A stretch of DNA of 64,000 nt from Myxococcales bacterium (GCA_016703425.1 JADJCA010000007.1:434001-498000), one strand, 5' to 3'. Positions 26,827-36,201 are shown, counted from the first letter of the stretch. The notes: generated from the sequence alone by a model not told the origin. Numbers and translations are program-made.

Positions 26827-27753
26827 ATGCGCTCTCGCAAGCCCCGCGCGCTCCTGTTCGCAGCCACGGCCTTTTGGGGTGTCGCCGCGGCGGATCTGGC
26901 CCACGCCGATGCAAGCCAAGACGCCGCCGCCGCCTACGACCGGGGCGCCGCCGCTTACGACGCGGGTGACTATGCGACGGCTGCTAGGGAGCTGAGTGCC
27001 GCCGACGAGCGCGTCCCGAGCGCCATCGCGCTCGAACTGGCGCTCAAGGCCGCGACACGCAGTGCGGACGCCGTGCTGGCCATGAACCTCGCGGAGCGCG
27101 CCGACGCGCGCGGTCAGGCCCTCGACGCAGCGCTCGAGGCACGCCGCCGGCTAGGGCGGCAGGCGGCACGCGTGGTGCTCGTCTGCCCGCCACCCGTCGT
27201 GTGCAGCGGCACCATCGGGGGCGTGCCCCTGGAAACGGGACGCGCCCGATGGGTGTCGCCGGGCCCTGTGCGCATCGTCATCGTCGGTGACGGGCGTGAG
27301 GAGGAGCGCGCGGTCGATCTCGCCGGAGGTTCGAGCCACGAGCTGGTCCCATCGCGAACTCCGGCGACCCAATCGGTCTCCGCGCCTGTCACGCCTCCGC
27401 CGGCCGCTGCCGCAGTGCGAGCAGGGCTCCCGCCACTCGTGGTCGCCGTGGGTGGCGCCTTGACCGCGGGCCTCGCGGTCGGCTTCGGCGCTTCCGCCCT
27501 CGACACCAAGACCCAACACGACGCGTTCCTTCGTGACACCAGCGACGAGGCGGCCGCGGCGCGAGGGCGCAATGCGGAGATTCGAACCAACCTGCTTCTG
27601 GGCGCCTTGAGCGTCACGGCCCTCGCGACGCTCGCCCTTGGCGTCTTCGCCGTCGATTGGCGCGCACCGGACCGCGACGGCGCTGGGCGCTCCTCCGTCC
27701 GCCGCGTCGCAGAAGGCGCGGGTGGCCCGCCGTCGGGTGCGAGGCTGCCGTGA
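26827..27753 (+). CDS. TPR-like protein with C-terminal membrane segments
   Basis: 308 residues. Signal peptide ending LAHADA, TPR-like helices (AAYDRGAAAYDAGDYATAAR), a PEGA-like beta segment with a Cys pair (VLVCPPPVVCSGTIGGVPL), then two membrane segments (about 200-220 and 255-275). It corresponds in layout to the protein at 18081, so the two kinase modules share this component. GTGA overlap with the kinase gene that follows. Confidence 0.78.
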   Translation: MRSRKPRALLFAATAFWGVAAADLAHADASQDAAAAYDRGAAAYDAGDYATAARELSAADERVPSAIALELALKAATRSADAVLAMNLAERADARGQALDAALEARRRLGRQAARVVLVCPPPVVCSGTIGGVPLETGRARWVSPGPVRIVIVGDGREEERAVDLAGGSSHELVPSRTPATQSVSAPVTPPPAAAAVRAGLPPLVVAVGGALTAGLAVGFGASALDTKTQHDAFLRDTSDEAAAARGRNAEIRTNLLLGALSVTALATLALGVFAVDWRAPDRDGAGRSSVRRVAEGAGGPPSGARLP

Positions 27754-29261
27754 GACAGCCGTTGCCTAGCTCAGGTTCCACGCCGCTTTTGCCAGCGACG
27801 TCACGCTACGAGCTTCTCCACAAGATCGCGGCCGGCGGCATGGCAACCGTCTACGTCGGGCGGCTTTCGGCGGCCGCCGGCACGCGGCGCCTGTTCGCCG
27901 TGAAGCGGGCGCACACGCATCTGGCCGACGACGCGACCTATCGCAAACTTTTCGTGGCCGAGGCTCGACTCGCGTCGCGGCTTCACCATCCGAACGTCGT
28001 GGCCGTGCAAGACGTAGAGGACCTCGATGGCGAGCTTCTGCTCGTGATGGATTATGTCGAGGGCGCGTCGCTGGCCGAGCTCGTTCCTTTGAGTGACGAC
28101 GCCACGACCCGCGCACGGCTCGCGGTGCGCATCGTCCTAGACGCGGCCCACGGCCTTCACGCGGCCCACGAGCTCAAAGATGATCGCGGCCGCTCGCTCG
28201 ACGTCGTGCATCGCGATGTGACGCCACACAACGTTCTGGTGGGCAAAGACGGCATCGCGCGCGTGACGGACTTCGGTGTCGCGAAGAGCCTGTCAAACAC
28301 GGGCCCGGGCACCCTGACGGGAGGGCTCAAGGGCAAGCTCGCGTACATGGCGCCGGAATACGTGGAACGCGGCGTTGTCGACCGGCGCATCGACGTTTTC
28401 GGGCTCGGCATCGTCTTGTGGGAGGCACTGACCGGTGAGCGGCTGTTTCAAGGAGTCAACGAAGGCTCGACGCTGGCGGCGGTCCTTCGGTGCAGCGTCA
28501 AGGCACCGAGCGCCGTCGCGGCGGGCGTCCCGGCCGAACTCGACGAGGTTGTGCTTCGCGCCCTCGCGAGGGATCCCGAGGAACGCCCCGCCTCGGCACG
28601 GGCGTTTGCCGAACAACTCGAACAAGCGGTGCGCGCCTATGCGGACGGGCTTGCCAGCCACGACGAGGTAGCCGACGCCGTCGAGGCGCGCGCGGGTGAT
28701 CTTCTGCGCACACGACGCGACCTGCTCCGATCGCTGGACGTCACGAAAGACGAGTTCGTGCCGCCTGAGCGCACCGAAACGCGCGCCGGCCCAGCCAACC
28801 AGCCGACCAAGCAAGACGACAAGAAGCAGACCCTGACGCTCGATGGCGCCGCCGCCGTGGCGGTGCCAAAGGCCGCTCATGCGCCATCAAACTCCCGTTG
28901 GCTCGCGTTGGCGGCGCTCGTGGCCGCGTCGTCGTTGGCGGCTGGCTTCAGGCTCTTCTCGCGAGAGCCCGGAGCACCGACGCCCTCGTCGGCACCAAGC
29001 CAGAGCACCGTGCTGGTCCCCCTCGGACTTCGAGCGCAGGACGGCAGCGCGACGGCGGCTGTGGTTAGCGACGTGCCGCCCAAAGACCCGACGGCCATTG
29101 CCGCGTCGAGCGCCAAGGAGCTGAAAGCGCCTCGACGGCAACCGCCTCGAGCCATCGTTCGACCCATCGCCCCGGCGGCTGCAGTCGACGCGGGCACCCA
29201 GGCGAAGGACGGCGACAAGGCGCCGCCGAACCCGTACCGAGGCGACGCCGGGAACGGATAG
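27750..29261 (+). CDS. Membrane-anchored Ser/Thr protein kinase
   Basis: 503 residues from a GTG that overlaps the stop of the previous gene. Kinase domain about 20-290: IAAGGMATVYVG, AVKRAH (Lys52), HRDVTPHN, DFGVAKS and APE. A polar linker, one membrane segment (WLALAALVAASSLAAGF) and a Pro/Ala/Asp-rich outer tail follow. All catalytic residues are kept. It closes the second module (lipoprotein, metzincin, FHA activator, TPR protein, kinase), all joined by overlaps or gaps of a few bases. Confidence 0.92.
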   Translation: MRQPLPSSGSTPLLPATSRYELLHKIAAGGMATVYVGRLSAAAGTRRLFAVKRAHTHLADDATYRKLFVAEARLASRLHHPNVVAVQDVEDLDGELLLVMDYVEGASLAELVPLSDDATTRARLAVRIVLDAAHGLHAAHELKDDRGRSLDVVHRDVTPHNVLVGKDGIARVTDFGVAKSLSNTGPGTLTGGLKGKLAYMAPEYVERGVVDRRIDVFGLGIVLWEALTGERLFQGVNEGSTLAAVLRCSVKAPSAVAAGVPAELDEVVLRALARDPEERPASARAFAEQLEQAVRAYADGLASHDEVADAVEARAGDLLRTRRDLLRSLDVTKDEFVPPERTETRAGPANQPTKQDDKKQTLTLDGAAAVAVPKAAHAPSNSRWLALAALVAASSLAAGFRLFSREPGAPTPSSAPSQSTVLVPLGLRAQDGSATAAVVSDVPPKDPTAIAASSAKELKAPRRQPPRAIVRPIAPAAAVDAGTQAKDGDKAPPNPYRGDAGNG

Positions 29262-29306
29262 CGGCACAATCGCGCCCCGGCGCGACCAACGGCAAGGAGC
29301 GGCGAC

Positions 29307-29849
29307 CTAGAGCGTGCAGATCACGTCGGCCCCGCCAGCGGCGCAGAAGCCCTTGGCGCCGCTCTTGGCGCAATGCTCCGCGAGAAGGCACGGGCAATCC
29401 TCGAGCGGACAGACGAGGGGAACGCAGTCGTACGTGACGGCCCCCTTGCCCGCATCGCTCGCACTGACGCCGACGCAGACCTGTGACGGGGTGGCGCAAG
29501 CGGTGGCGCCGCACGTGAACGTGGGCTTGGACGCATCGCAAACGTCGCTACCGGTCGCCGCGGCCCGGCAAGCGCTCGAGGTTTCGCCGATCGCTTCGCA
29601 AGTGCAGACACCGCCAGGTACCTTCTCGTCGGTGCACGTGTCGAGTTGCGGACGCTCGCGGCAGGCCCCCAGCGCCCCCCGACCGCACTGACGGTCCGGG
29701 AAGGCGCAATACTCGTCCGCGCGGCAATCGGTCTTGACGCGGCAATCCCGACTCGCATCGGCGGAACCGGCGTCCCTCGGCGTGGTGGTCCAGTCGTAGG
29801 AGCACGCGGAAGTGAGGGCGACCAGAACGCACGTCCGAACGAGGCTCAT
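29307..29849 (-). CDS. Cys-rich lipoprotein
   Basis: 180 residues. Signal peptide with box LTSAC, then an Asp/Ala linker and about twenty cysteines in CxxxxxC pairs (DCRADEYCAFPDRQC, CPLEDCPCLLAEHC). This is a typical disulphide-rich myxobacterial surface lipoprotein; no fold assigned. It lies 84 bases downstream of the calpain-like gene on the same strand and may be the last gene of that operon. Confidence 0.7.
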   Translation of the reverse strand: MSLVRTCVLVALTSACSYDWTTTPRDAGSADASRDCRVKTDCRADEYCAFPDRQCGRGALGACRERPQLDTCTDEKVPGGVCTCEAIGETSSACRAAATGSDVCDASKPTFTCGATACATPSQVCVGVSASDAGKGAVTYDCVPLVCPLEDCPCLLAEHCAKSGAKGFCAAGGADVICTL

Positions 29850-29933
29850 GGACGTCCTGCATGCTGGCGCAACATGGCCTAGTCGTATCGCAAATCCGCC
29901 CTTGAGGCTGGGACAGCGCCAGGCGCGCAAGAG

Positions 29934-30653
29934 CTATCGGCGCAGCCGACCTAGGGTGCCGGACGCGAGGACGCGCGGAACCATCTCGCTGGGAATCGGC
30001 GCTGGAGAACCAGTACCCCACGGATTTCGGAGGGAGACCAACTCTTCGCCCGTGGCGTCGTCGCGCCTCGTTCCGCCGTACTCGTAGGCGTGACTTGGGA
30101 CGAGCCCGTAGGCATTGAGCGCCGCTTCTTCGACGCTTCCGGGCGCAACGGCTCGTGAGGCGATGACCACGGCGTCAGCGTCACCACGGGCCGCGGCCTG
30201 CAAGGCGTCCTGCGCCGAGAGTTCCACGGCATCGAGTCCGAGCATGCTGAACGCCGTCGCCGGAAAGCCGCCGCGCCCGAGCGCGCTCTGCTCGTAGAGA
30301 TCGCGTTCGCCGGCGACCATGTCGGTGGCACCGACGCCGTAATGGACGGCGGCGGCCCGCTCGAGGACGCGCAGTTCGTTGTCGCCAGCGGCTCCAACCG
30401 GGCCGGGACCTTGCAAAACAACGTGCGCCGGTCGCTCCTTGTCGTGGACGATGACCTCGTAGAGGTTGTCGCCCAGGGACTGGACGAGCGACCGCAAGTG
30501 CGCCTCGCCAGCGGGCGTGGCCGCGACTTGGTTCACGGCCGCGACGAAGAAGCAGTCGGCCAGCTCACCCTGGTTGAGCCGGGGCGGTCCTGTCATGTCC
30601 TCCATGCCGCCAAAGGCCCGCTCCAACAATTCCAACGAGGCAGGTGTTCTCAT
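29934..30653 (-). CDS. Calpain-like cysteine protease (family C2)
   Basis: 239 residues. LNQGELADCFFVAAV (Cys34) matches the calpain GxLGDCWFLAA motif, SHAYEY holds the catalytic His188, and LVSLRNPWG holds Asn210, the calpain Asn in an almost exact calpain motif. The domain is shorter than eukaryotic CysPc, and the Trp after the Cys is Phe. No signal peptide is seen. The ATG at 30653 overlaps the stop of the trypsin ORF. Calpain-like proteins are known in bacteria, but their targets are mostly unknown. Confidence 0.85.
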   Translation of the reverse strand: MRTPASLELLERAFGGMEDMTGPPRLNQGELADCFFVAAVNQVAATPAGEAHLRSLVQSLGDNLYEVIVHDKERPAHVVLQGPGPVGAAGDNELRVLERAAAVHYGVGATDMVAGERDLYEQSALGRGGFPATAFSMLGLDAVELSAQDALQAAARGDADAVVIASRAVAPGSVEEAALNAYGLVPSHAYEYGGTRRDDATGEELVSLRNPWGTGSPAPIPSEMVPRVLASGTLGRLRR

Positions 30654-32363
30654 GCAGCCTCCCCATCGAGGAACATGCCAAGCGTCGCGCCGCCCGGATC
30701 GCGGCCCGCACTGCGGCGGAACACCACAGTTGCGGCTCTCAAGCCGCAGGAGCAGCCGCGAACGATCCATCGCCCCACCAGCGGACTGTGCGCTCGGGCC
30801 CGAGGGCGCATGAACGCGCCGCCGCCGACTACAACGTGCGCCCTGTTATCGAGCCTATCGGCGCGCCGCCGGCCCGCCGGCGGCAGCAAGCCCTGAGCGG
30901 CCGCCCGCCTTCGTCGACCAAGGCGGGCGAGCATCGCGACGGCGAGCGGCCACAGGCCTCCCGGCGTCGAACGACCCGCGACGGCGCAACCGCCGTCGCT
31001 CGCGTCCGCTGTGGCTGGCGCCTGCGACGTGGCGCCCCCATCGACCGACGCAGCGGGCGCCGCCGCCGCCGGTGCCGCGATGCCGCACGCGGCCGCGCAG
31101 CTTCGCTCAAGGCAGGCCGCGTAGCCCTTGCCGCCGGAGCTCGCGGCGCAAGAAGGGTCGCTCGGGTTCGCGACGCAACGCGCGCCGACGGACTCGAACG
31201 ACAGCGCGCGCCGCTCGGCGCAGCAGCTCGCTCCACCGCACGTGTCGCACGCGCTGTCCTTCAGCAGCGCCCTTCCGCACGCCGGCAGACTCTTGCACCC
31301 GGCCACGTCGCGGCACTCGGTGGCGCAGGCGTCTTGGCACGAGCAACTCTGGAACGCGAGGTACGGGCCAGCGCCCGCCTCGTGCTTGTTGGCGCACTGA
31401 TCGGCGCATGCTTGCGAGCCGCACGCCGACCGGCAATCCAGCAGCGCCTTGCAGTCCTTGTCGGCGACGCAGGCGTCTCTTCGCTTCGCGCAGGTGTTGT
31501 CGCCAGACTCGGCGCGGCTCGCGCAAACGCGGCACGTGTCCATCGCGGGGAGCGGCGCCGCAAGCTCGGCATCGAGGAAAACGAGCTCGCCTGACACGCG
31601 AACGCTCGTGCCAACGCCAAGGCAGTCGGGCTCGACGAACGAGTGCACGCCCACGACGCGCGCGCTCGCGCCCGTGCCCAGGATGACCGGGCCACCGCTG
31701 TCGCCGGAGCAGACGCCACCGTCGCTCATCTCGTAGCGGAGGAAGTCAGCGCCCAGGGCCGAGACGTTGCGCGTGATGTTGCGGCGCGCTTGTTTGGCCG
31801 GGTCGGGGCCGCTCGCGGTGGTGCGGCCGTAGCCGACGCTCACGACGCTCGTGCCGACCGAGAGGCCGTCGCTCGCGGTGGCGAGCGGCACGAAGGGCGT
31901 CGTTGCGTCGACGCCTAGGATGCGCACGATCGCGACGTCGTGGGCGCCAACCTCCGGCTTCCCTGTGTAGTTCGTCTTCCCGTCGAGCACGGAGAATCGC
32001 CGCGTCGAGGGCGCCTCCGGATCCTCTCCAAGGAGCACCGTCTGGGGCTTCCAGTTCGAGAGGCAGTGGCCCGCCGTAAGGACCCAGCCGACGCCGGTGG
32101 CCGGATCAATCTTCACGAGCGTTCCGCTGCATTCGAAGAAGCCGCCGCCCGAAGGCGCCGAGCGCAGCGTCACCACGGCGGCGTGCGTCGTGTCGAGTGC
32201 GCCACCGATGATGGCCTGCTGGGTGCGCGTGACGCGCGTCGCCGCTCGGAGCGTCAGCGAGCGAGGAGCAACCCGCGGTGAGGGTGAGGGTGACCGCGAG
32301 GCCAAACGTCGCCGTCGTGACCGCGCCGCCGACGCTCATGCGTCGTCCGAGAGAGGGCCTCAT
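30650..32363 (-). CDS. Trypsin-like serine protease lipoprotein with Cys-rich tail (frameshifted near the N-terminus)
   Basis: The S1 domain has IIGG (mature start), TAGHC, HDVAIVR and GDSGGP, so the His-Asp-Ser triad is complete. After it comes a segment with many cysteines (DTCRVCASRAESGDNTC, CADQCANKHEAG). A MYXO-CTERM-like end follows: a GC pair, a hydrophobic stretch, then RRRR. A lipoprotein signal (TLTLTAGC) starts at 32363 in another frame and reaches the protease frame only through a one-base shift around 32240-32280. After RRRR the ORF runs on for about 80 Arg/Ala/Gly-rich residues to 30650, which is unusual for this sorting signal. The true stop may be near 30870, next to a GC hairpin. 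The ATG overlaps the VHL-like gene (ATGA). Confidence 0.85.
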
Positions 32364-32863
32364 GGCAACGTCACGGTCGTGTTGCCGACGGCGAGGCGCG
32401 GGATGTCTTTGACCACCGCACCGCCCTTGGCGAGACGAACGCGCCAAGGATGCCCGGCGTAGGAGCCTTGCGTGATCTCGCTCCCGGCGGCGACCGTCTG
32501 GTAGGAGACCTCTTTGCAGGCGTAGTCGACCCAGACCAGCTCGACGTCTTCGCCGCAGCCGTTCTTCAACGTGATGCTCGCGTCGGTGGTGCCCGCGTCG
32601 GCATCGGAGCATGCGGTGGGCGCGCCCGACCCTGCCGCGGTGAGCGCTTTGCACAGGCCAGTGGCGCTCGTGTTTCCCGTGGTTCCGCCGTTCGTTCCGG
32701 GCGCGGTGGGCGAAGCGCCCGCGTCCTCTTGACCGATGATCACGCGAGCGCCGCCGTCGGATTTGGCCTGCGAGGGCGCATCACCACCCGACCCGTCGCT
32801 GCAGGCGACCAAGGAGCCAACCAACGCGGCAAGCGAGACGACGAGACCAGCGACACGAATCAA
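32360..32863 (-). CDS. Lipoprotein with VHL beta-domain-like module
   Basis: 167 residues. Lipobox LVAC, Asp/Gly/Thr linker, Cys pair (CKALTAAGSGAPTAC), then a C-terminal beta-sandwich with LKNGCGEDVELVWVDY, a Tyr followed by a turn, and SYAGHPWRVRLAKGG. The (N)x..V.(L)(V/P)W.(D/N)(F/Y)...Y then Y.GH.W order is that of the von Hippel-Lindau beta domain. VHL-like domains occur in some bacteria; hydroxyproline binding is not implied. The TTG start at 32863 follows GGAGG by five bases; a GTG at 32875 is also possible. First gene of the trypsin-calpain unit. Confidence 0.65.
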   Translation of the reverse strand: MIRVAGLVVSLAALVGSLVACSDGSGGDAPSQAKSDGGARVIIGQEDAGASPTAPGTNGGTTGNTSATGLCKALTAAGSGAPTACSDADAGTTDASITLKNGCGEDVELVWVDYACKEVSYQTVAAGSEITQGSYAGHPWRVRLAKGGAVVKDIPRLAVGNTTVTLP

Positions 32864-33042
32864 GCGAACCTCCACGAACGACGCCGGTCCTGTAGCACCC
32901 GCGTGCCCGACAGAAAGACGCCTAAACCGGAGAAATGAAGGAGCGGCGGCAATGCGGGTGGGGAACGGAGGTGGAGTTCGACGCTACCCTCCGTGAAACA
33001 CCTGCAGGGGCCTCGCTGTCGTGCGCGTGCGCGTCGGCACGC

Positions 33043-34227
33043 TCAGAAGACGACGCGCACCGGACTCGTGCGCGTCTCGAGCGAGCCGTCGCCGAGCTGG
33101 CCGTATCGGTTCGAACCCCAGCAATGGAGCTGGCCGTCTTCGCCAACGCGGGCGCAGGCGTGGCCCGCGCCCAGCACGAGCTCGACCACGTCGGTTAGTC
33201 CCGCGACGGGCCCGGCGGTCGCCGAGATCGAACGAGTGCCCTGGCCGAGCTCGCCGTCGTTGTTGGCGCCCCAGCAGCGCACCGTGCGATCGGTGCCGAG
33301 CGCGCACGAGCGCGCCGCCGCCGACACAAGCTTCGCGACGCCCGTGACCCCCTTCAGGGTCGTGGGCTTGGCGCGCGTCTCGCCGTCGGGCGCGATGCCC
33401 AGCTCGCCTTGATCGTTTCGGCCCCAACACCGCGGCTGGCCCGCCACGACGACGCACACGAAGGAGTCGCCGGTCGCGATCGACGTGGCCTTCGCGACAT
33501 CGGGGCCGGACTGTTTCTGATTTTTCGCGAGCCCTTCGCCCCAGCACGTGATCTTCCCATCGAGCGAGCGCGCGCACGCATGCGCCCCGGCAACAGCGAT
33601 CTCGTCGGCCCCCGCGACGGGCGCGCCCTTCGTGACACTCGGCGTGCCCCAGCACTTCACGCCGCCCGACTGGTTCTTCGCGCACGCGACGAAGCCGCCC
33701 GCTTGAATGTCGATGGCCCCCTCGATGCCGACGACCTCTGTGGGCCGCACCTTGTCGACGTCACGCCCGTCGCCGACGATCTTGCCCGAGCCCCAACAAC
33801 GCACCTTGCCGCTCTTCAGCCGCGCGCACGAAAACCCGTGCCCCGCGGCGAGCTGCTCGACGTCGCGCAGGTTGGGCACAGCAAGCGGCTTGGTGCGATT
33901 GCCCGCGGTGCCGCCGTCTCCGAGCTCGCCGTCCTTGTTGCGGCCCCAACAGAAGACGCTCCCGCCTTGCGCCATCGCGCAGGTATGCAGATCGCCCGCC
34001 GCAACGGCCACGATCGTCTTCTGGACCGGGGGCGGCGGCGGCGCCTCGACGGAACCGGCGGACGCAGGCGACGGCACTGGCGGAGGAGCGCTCCCGCATC
34101 CCAGCGGTCCGTTCACTACCGCGAGGCCCAACACGCACGCGATCGCGCGGGCCCGAACGCGATTGGCGAGCGCCGCGGCGAATCGGTGACGCACCGGCCC
34201 AAGTAGAGCAACGTTTGGCGCTCCCAC
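33043..34227 (-). CDS. RCC1-repeat lipoprotein
   Basis: 394 residues, or about 383 from an internal GTG at 34194. Signal with box GPLGC, Pro/Ala linker, then seven RCC1 units each holding a conserved CWG (HTCAMAQGGSVFCWG, RSCALGTDRTVRCWG, HACARVGEDGQLHCWG). The repeats predict a seven-bladed propeller. In myxobacteria such surface RCC1 proteins are very common, with no known ligand. Each blade has two cysteines that could pair. Alone in its transcription unit. Confidence 0.88.
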   Translation of the reverse strand: MGAPNVALLGPVRHRFAAALANRVRARAIACVLGLAVVNGPLGCGSAPPPVPSPASAGSVEAPPPPPVQKTIVAVAAGDLHTCAMAQGGSVFCWGRNKDGELGDGGTAGNRTKPLAVPNLRDVEQLAAGHGFSCARLKSGKVRCWGSGKIVGDGRDVDKVRPTEVVGIEGAIDIQAGGFVACAKNQSGGVKCWGTPSVTKGAPVAGADEIAVAGAHACARSLDGKITCWGEGLAKNQKQSGPDVAKATSIATGDSFVCVVVAGQPRCWGRNDQGELGIAPDGETRAKPTTLKGVTGVAKLVSAAARSCALGTDRTVRCWGANNDGELGQGTRSISATAGPVAGLTDVVELVLGAGHACARVGEDGQLHCWGSNRYGQLGDGSLETRTSPVRVVF

Positions 34228-34432
34228 GCAAGGACAGCCGGATCGTGCGACTGTCTCTTGGCGTCACCGGCCGCCGACACTCGGCGACGCCAAGACGTGC
34301 CCAAATCCCGATCGAGCACCGGAGAGAGACACGGAACGGGGTCGCGCGAACGCTCACGCCCTTCAATCTTCACCGGGGACGGAAGTTCGGCGTCAGGCCG
34401 GCGCTGGATCGGTGCTTGCTCAGTAGGTCGAC

Positions 34433-35305
34433 ATGCTGAAGTTCGGGCCGTCGGTGCTGGTCATTGCGATGCTCCTCCCCGGCTGCGGCGCCGCGCCTGC
34501 CGACGGGGACGAGGGCGTGACCGACGAAGCGGCACTGACGGCCACGGAGGTCGTGACGGCCGGAGCCACGCTGCGCGTCACCGCGTCGCGCCTGAACTTG
34601 CGAAACGAAGCGGAGCTCAGCGCCGATGTGGTCGCCGTGCTGCGGCAAAACGATCGCGTGACGGCGGTCACCACCAGCGGCGAAGACGGCTGGGTCAACG
34701 TCAAGTCGCAGGGCGGCGACCAGGGTTGGGTCTTCGGCAAGTACCTCGCTCGCGTGAGCGGCGCGCCGAGCCCCTCCCCGAACCCATCGCCGAATCCCTC
34801 ACCGAACCCGGCGCCCAGCGGCGGAACGTGCGCACCCTCGCGCGCGGACGGCGCGGTGCACCGCTACCAGAAGGCCCTTCACGACGCCATCGCCTACGCC
34901 GAAGGCACGCGCGACTACTCGAAGGACGGCTACAACGTCATGTTCTCGCACCGCACGTTCGCGAGCTGCCAGACGCATCCGAACGTGTGCATCGCCTTCG
35001 GCAGCAGCTGCTCAACGGCAGCCGGGCGCTACCAGTTCCTGACGACGACGTGGAACACCGTGAAGCGCGCCGCCGGCCTGCCGAGCTTCGAGCCGGAGAA
35101 CCAAGAGCGCGGCGCCGCGTACCTCGTCTCCACGACCAGGCGCGTGACCATCCCGACGGCGCGTCCGATGACGGCCACGGAGTTCTCCAACGCGATGTCG
35201 AAGCTCTCGTACGAGTGGGCCTCGTTGCCGCCGGGTCGCTACGGTCAGCCCTCCAAGTCGATGAGCCAGGTTCGCAACCTCTACTGCAGCGTCGCGGGCT
35301 GCTAA
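34433..35305 (+). CDS. SH3b plus lambda-R-type lytic transglycosylase (GH104-like) lipoprotein
   Basis: 290 residues. Lipobox LLPGC, bacterial SH3 domain (about 46-108; RLNLRNEAELSADVVAVL, WVNVK), a PSPNPSPNPSP linker, then a lysozyme-like domain (about 140-290) with AIAYAEGT (candidate catalytic Glu157), MFSHRTF and AAGRYQFLTTTW. The last motif is that of phage lambda endolysin R and its relatives, which cut peptidoglycan as lytic transglycosylases. Outer-membrane placement would let it act on the host's own wall or on prey. No phage genes lie around it. Confidence 0.8.
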   Translation: MLKFGPSVLVIAMLLPGCGAAPADGDEGVTDEAALTATEVVTAGATLRVTASRLNLRNEAELSADVVAVLRQNDRVTAVTTSGEDGWVNVKSQGGDQGWVFGKYLARVSGAPSPSPNPSPNPSPNPAPSGGTCAPSRADGAVHRYQKALHDAIAYAEGTRDYSKDGYNVMFSHRTFASCQTHPNVCIAFGSSCSTAAGRYQFLTTTWNTVKRAAGLPSFEPENQERGAAYLVSTTRRVTIPTARPMTATEFSNAMSKLSYEWASLPPGRYGQPSKSMSQVRNLYCSVAGC

Positions 35306-36175
35306 GTGGGCGCTCGCCGCGAAACGAAGCTCGCGCTGGCCTTCGCCGGCGGCGTTGCCGTGGGCGCCCTCTCGGTGGTCGCGCGCTTGGCGATCGAGGC
35401 GGAGAAGCCGCTTCGTGTGAGCGAGCCGTCGACGCCGAACGCGATGCCGGAGGAGGCCTCAGCGCGCGCGGCGACGCGCAACCTGGGTGCACCTCCGCCG
35501 CCGCCAGGGCCCGCGCACGCGGCTCCTTTCGGGACTCCGCGGACCGACGACGACGTCGACGTCGACGACAGCCGCGCGAGCGCGCCCTCGGCGACCGATC
35601 CACTCGCGCGCGTTCGGGCCCTCACTGCGGATCCCCGCCCGGCGGCCGTCGCGGGCCTCGCAGCGCTCCTCTCGTCGAGCGACGCGGCCGTCTTGCTCGA
35701 GACCCTCGACACGTTGATCGCGCGAGGCGATCCGTCGGCGCTCCCCGCCGTGTTGCGCGTTGACCTCTCGGTCCCTGGCGTGGCGCCGTCGGCCGTCGTC
35801 GCGATGGGAAAGCTCGGCGCCGCCGCGACCGCTACGGCGCGCGACGCTGCGCTCCGCCGGCTGACGGAGATCTTGAACGACGAAAAGAAGCGCCCCGACT
35901 TGGGCGTCTTGCTCCACGTCTACGAGGCGCTCGGTGAGCTTGCCGATCCGCGCTCCGTGGAGCTCTTGGAGCGCGAGCTCGCCGACGACACCGTGCCTCG
36001 CGCGGGCAAACACCTCGTGGTGCTCGCGCTCGGACGCATCGGGGAGCGACGCAGCGCGCCGGCCCTCGCGGCGCTCCGAGCCTCGCTCGCCACACCGGCC
36101 GCCGATCCGCTCGAGGAGGCCATTCGTACCGAGCTGACGCGCGCCATCGACGACGTCCTCGCTGCGCTTGGCTGA
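35306..36175 (+). CDS. HEAT-repeat protein with N-terminal membrane anchor
   Basis: 289 residues. An uncleaved N-terminal helix (LALAFAGGVAVGALSVVARL), a Pro/Ala linker, then five to six helical HEAT-type repeats (LLETLDTLIARGDPSALPAV, HLVVLALGRIGERRSAPALA). GTG start directly after the TAA of the lysozyme gene, so the two are co-transcribed. A scaffold role in the periplasm is likely; partner unknown. Confidence 0.75.
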   Translation: MGARRETKLALAFAGGVAVGALSVVARLAIEAEKPLRVSEPSTPNAMPEEASARAATRNLGAPPPPPGPAHAAPFGTPRTDDDVDVDDSRASAPSATDPLARVRALTADPRPAAVAGLAALLSSSDAAVLLETLDTLIARGDPSALPAVLRVDLSVPGVAPSAVVAMGKLGAAATATARDAALRRLTEILNDEKKRPDLGVLLHVYEALGELADPRSVELLERELADDTVPRAGKHLVVLALGRIGERRSAPALAALRASLATPAADPLEEAIRTELTRAIDDVLAALG

Positions 36176-36201
36176 ACGATTCGACTGCTCGGGCCCGCCG
36201 C

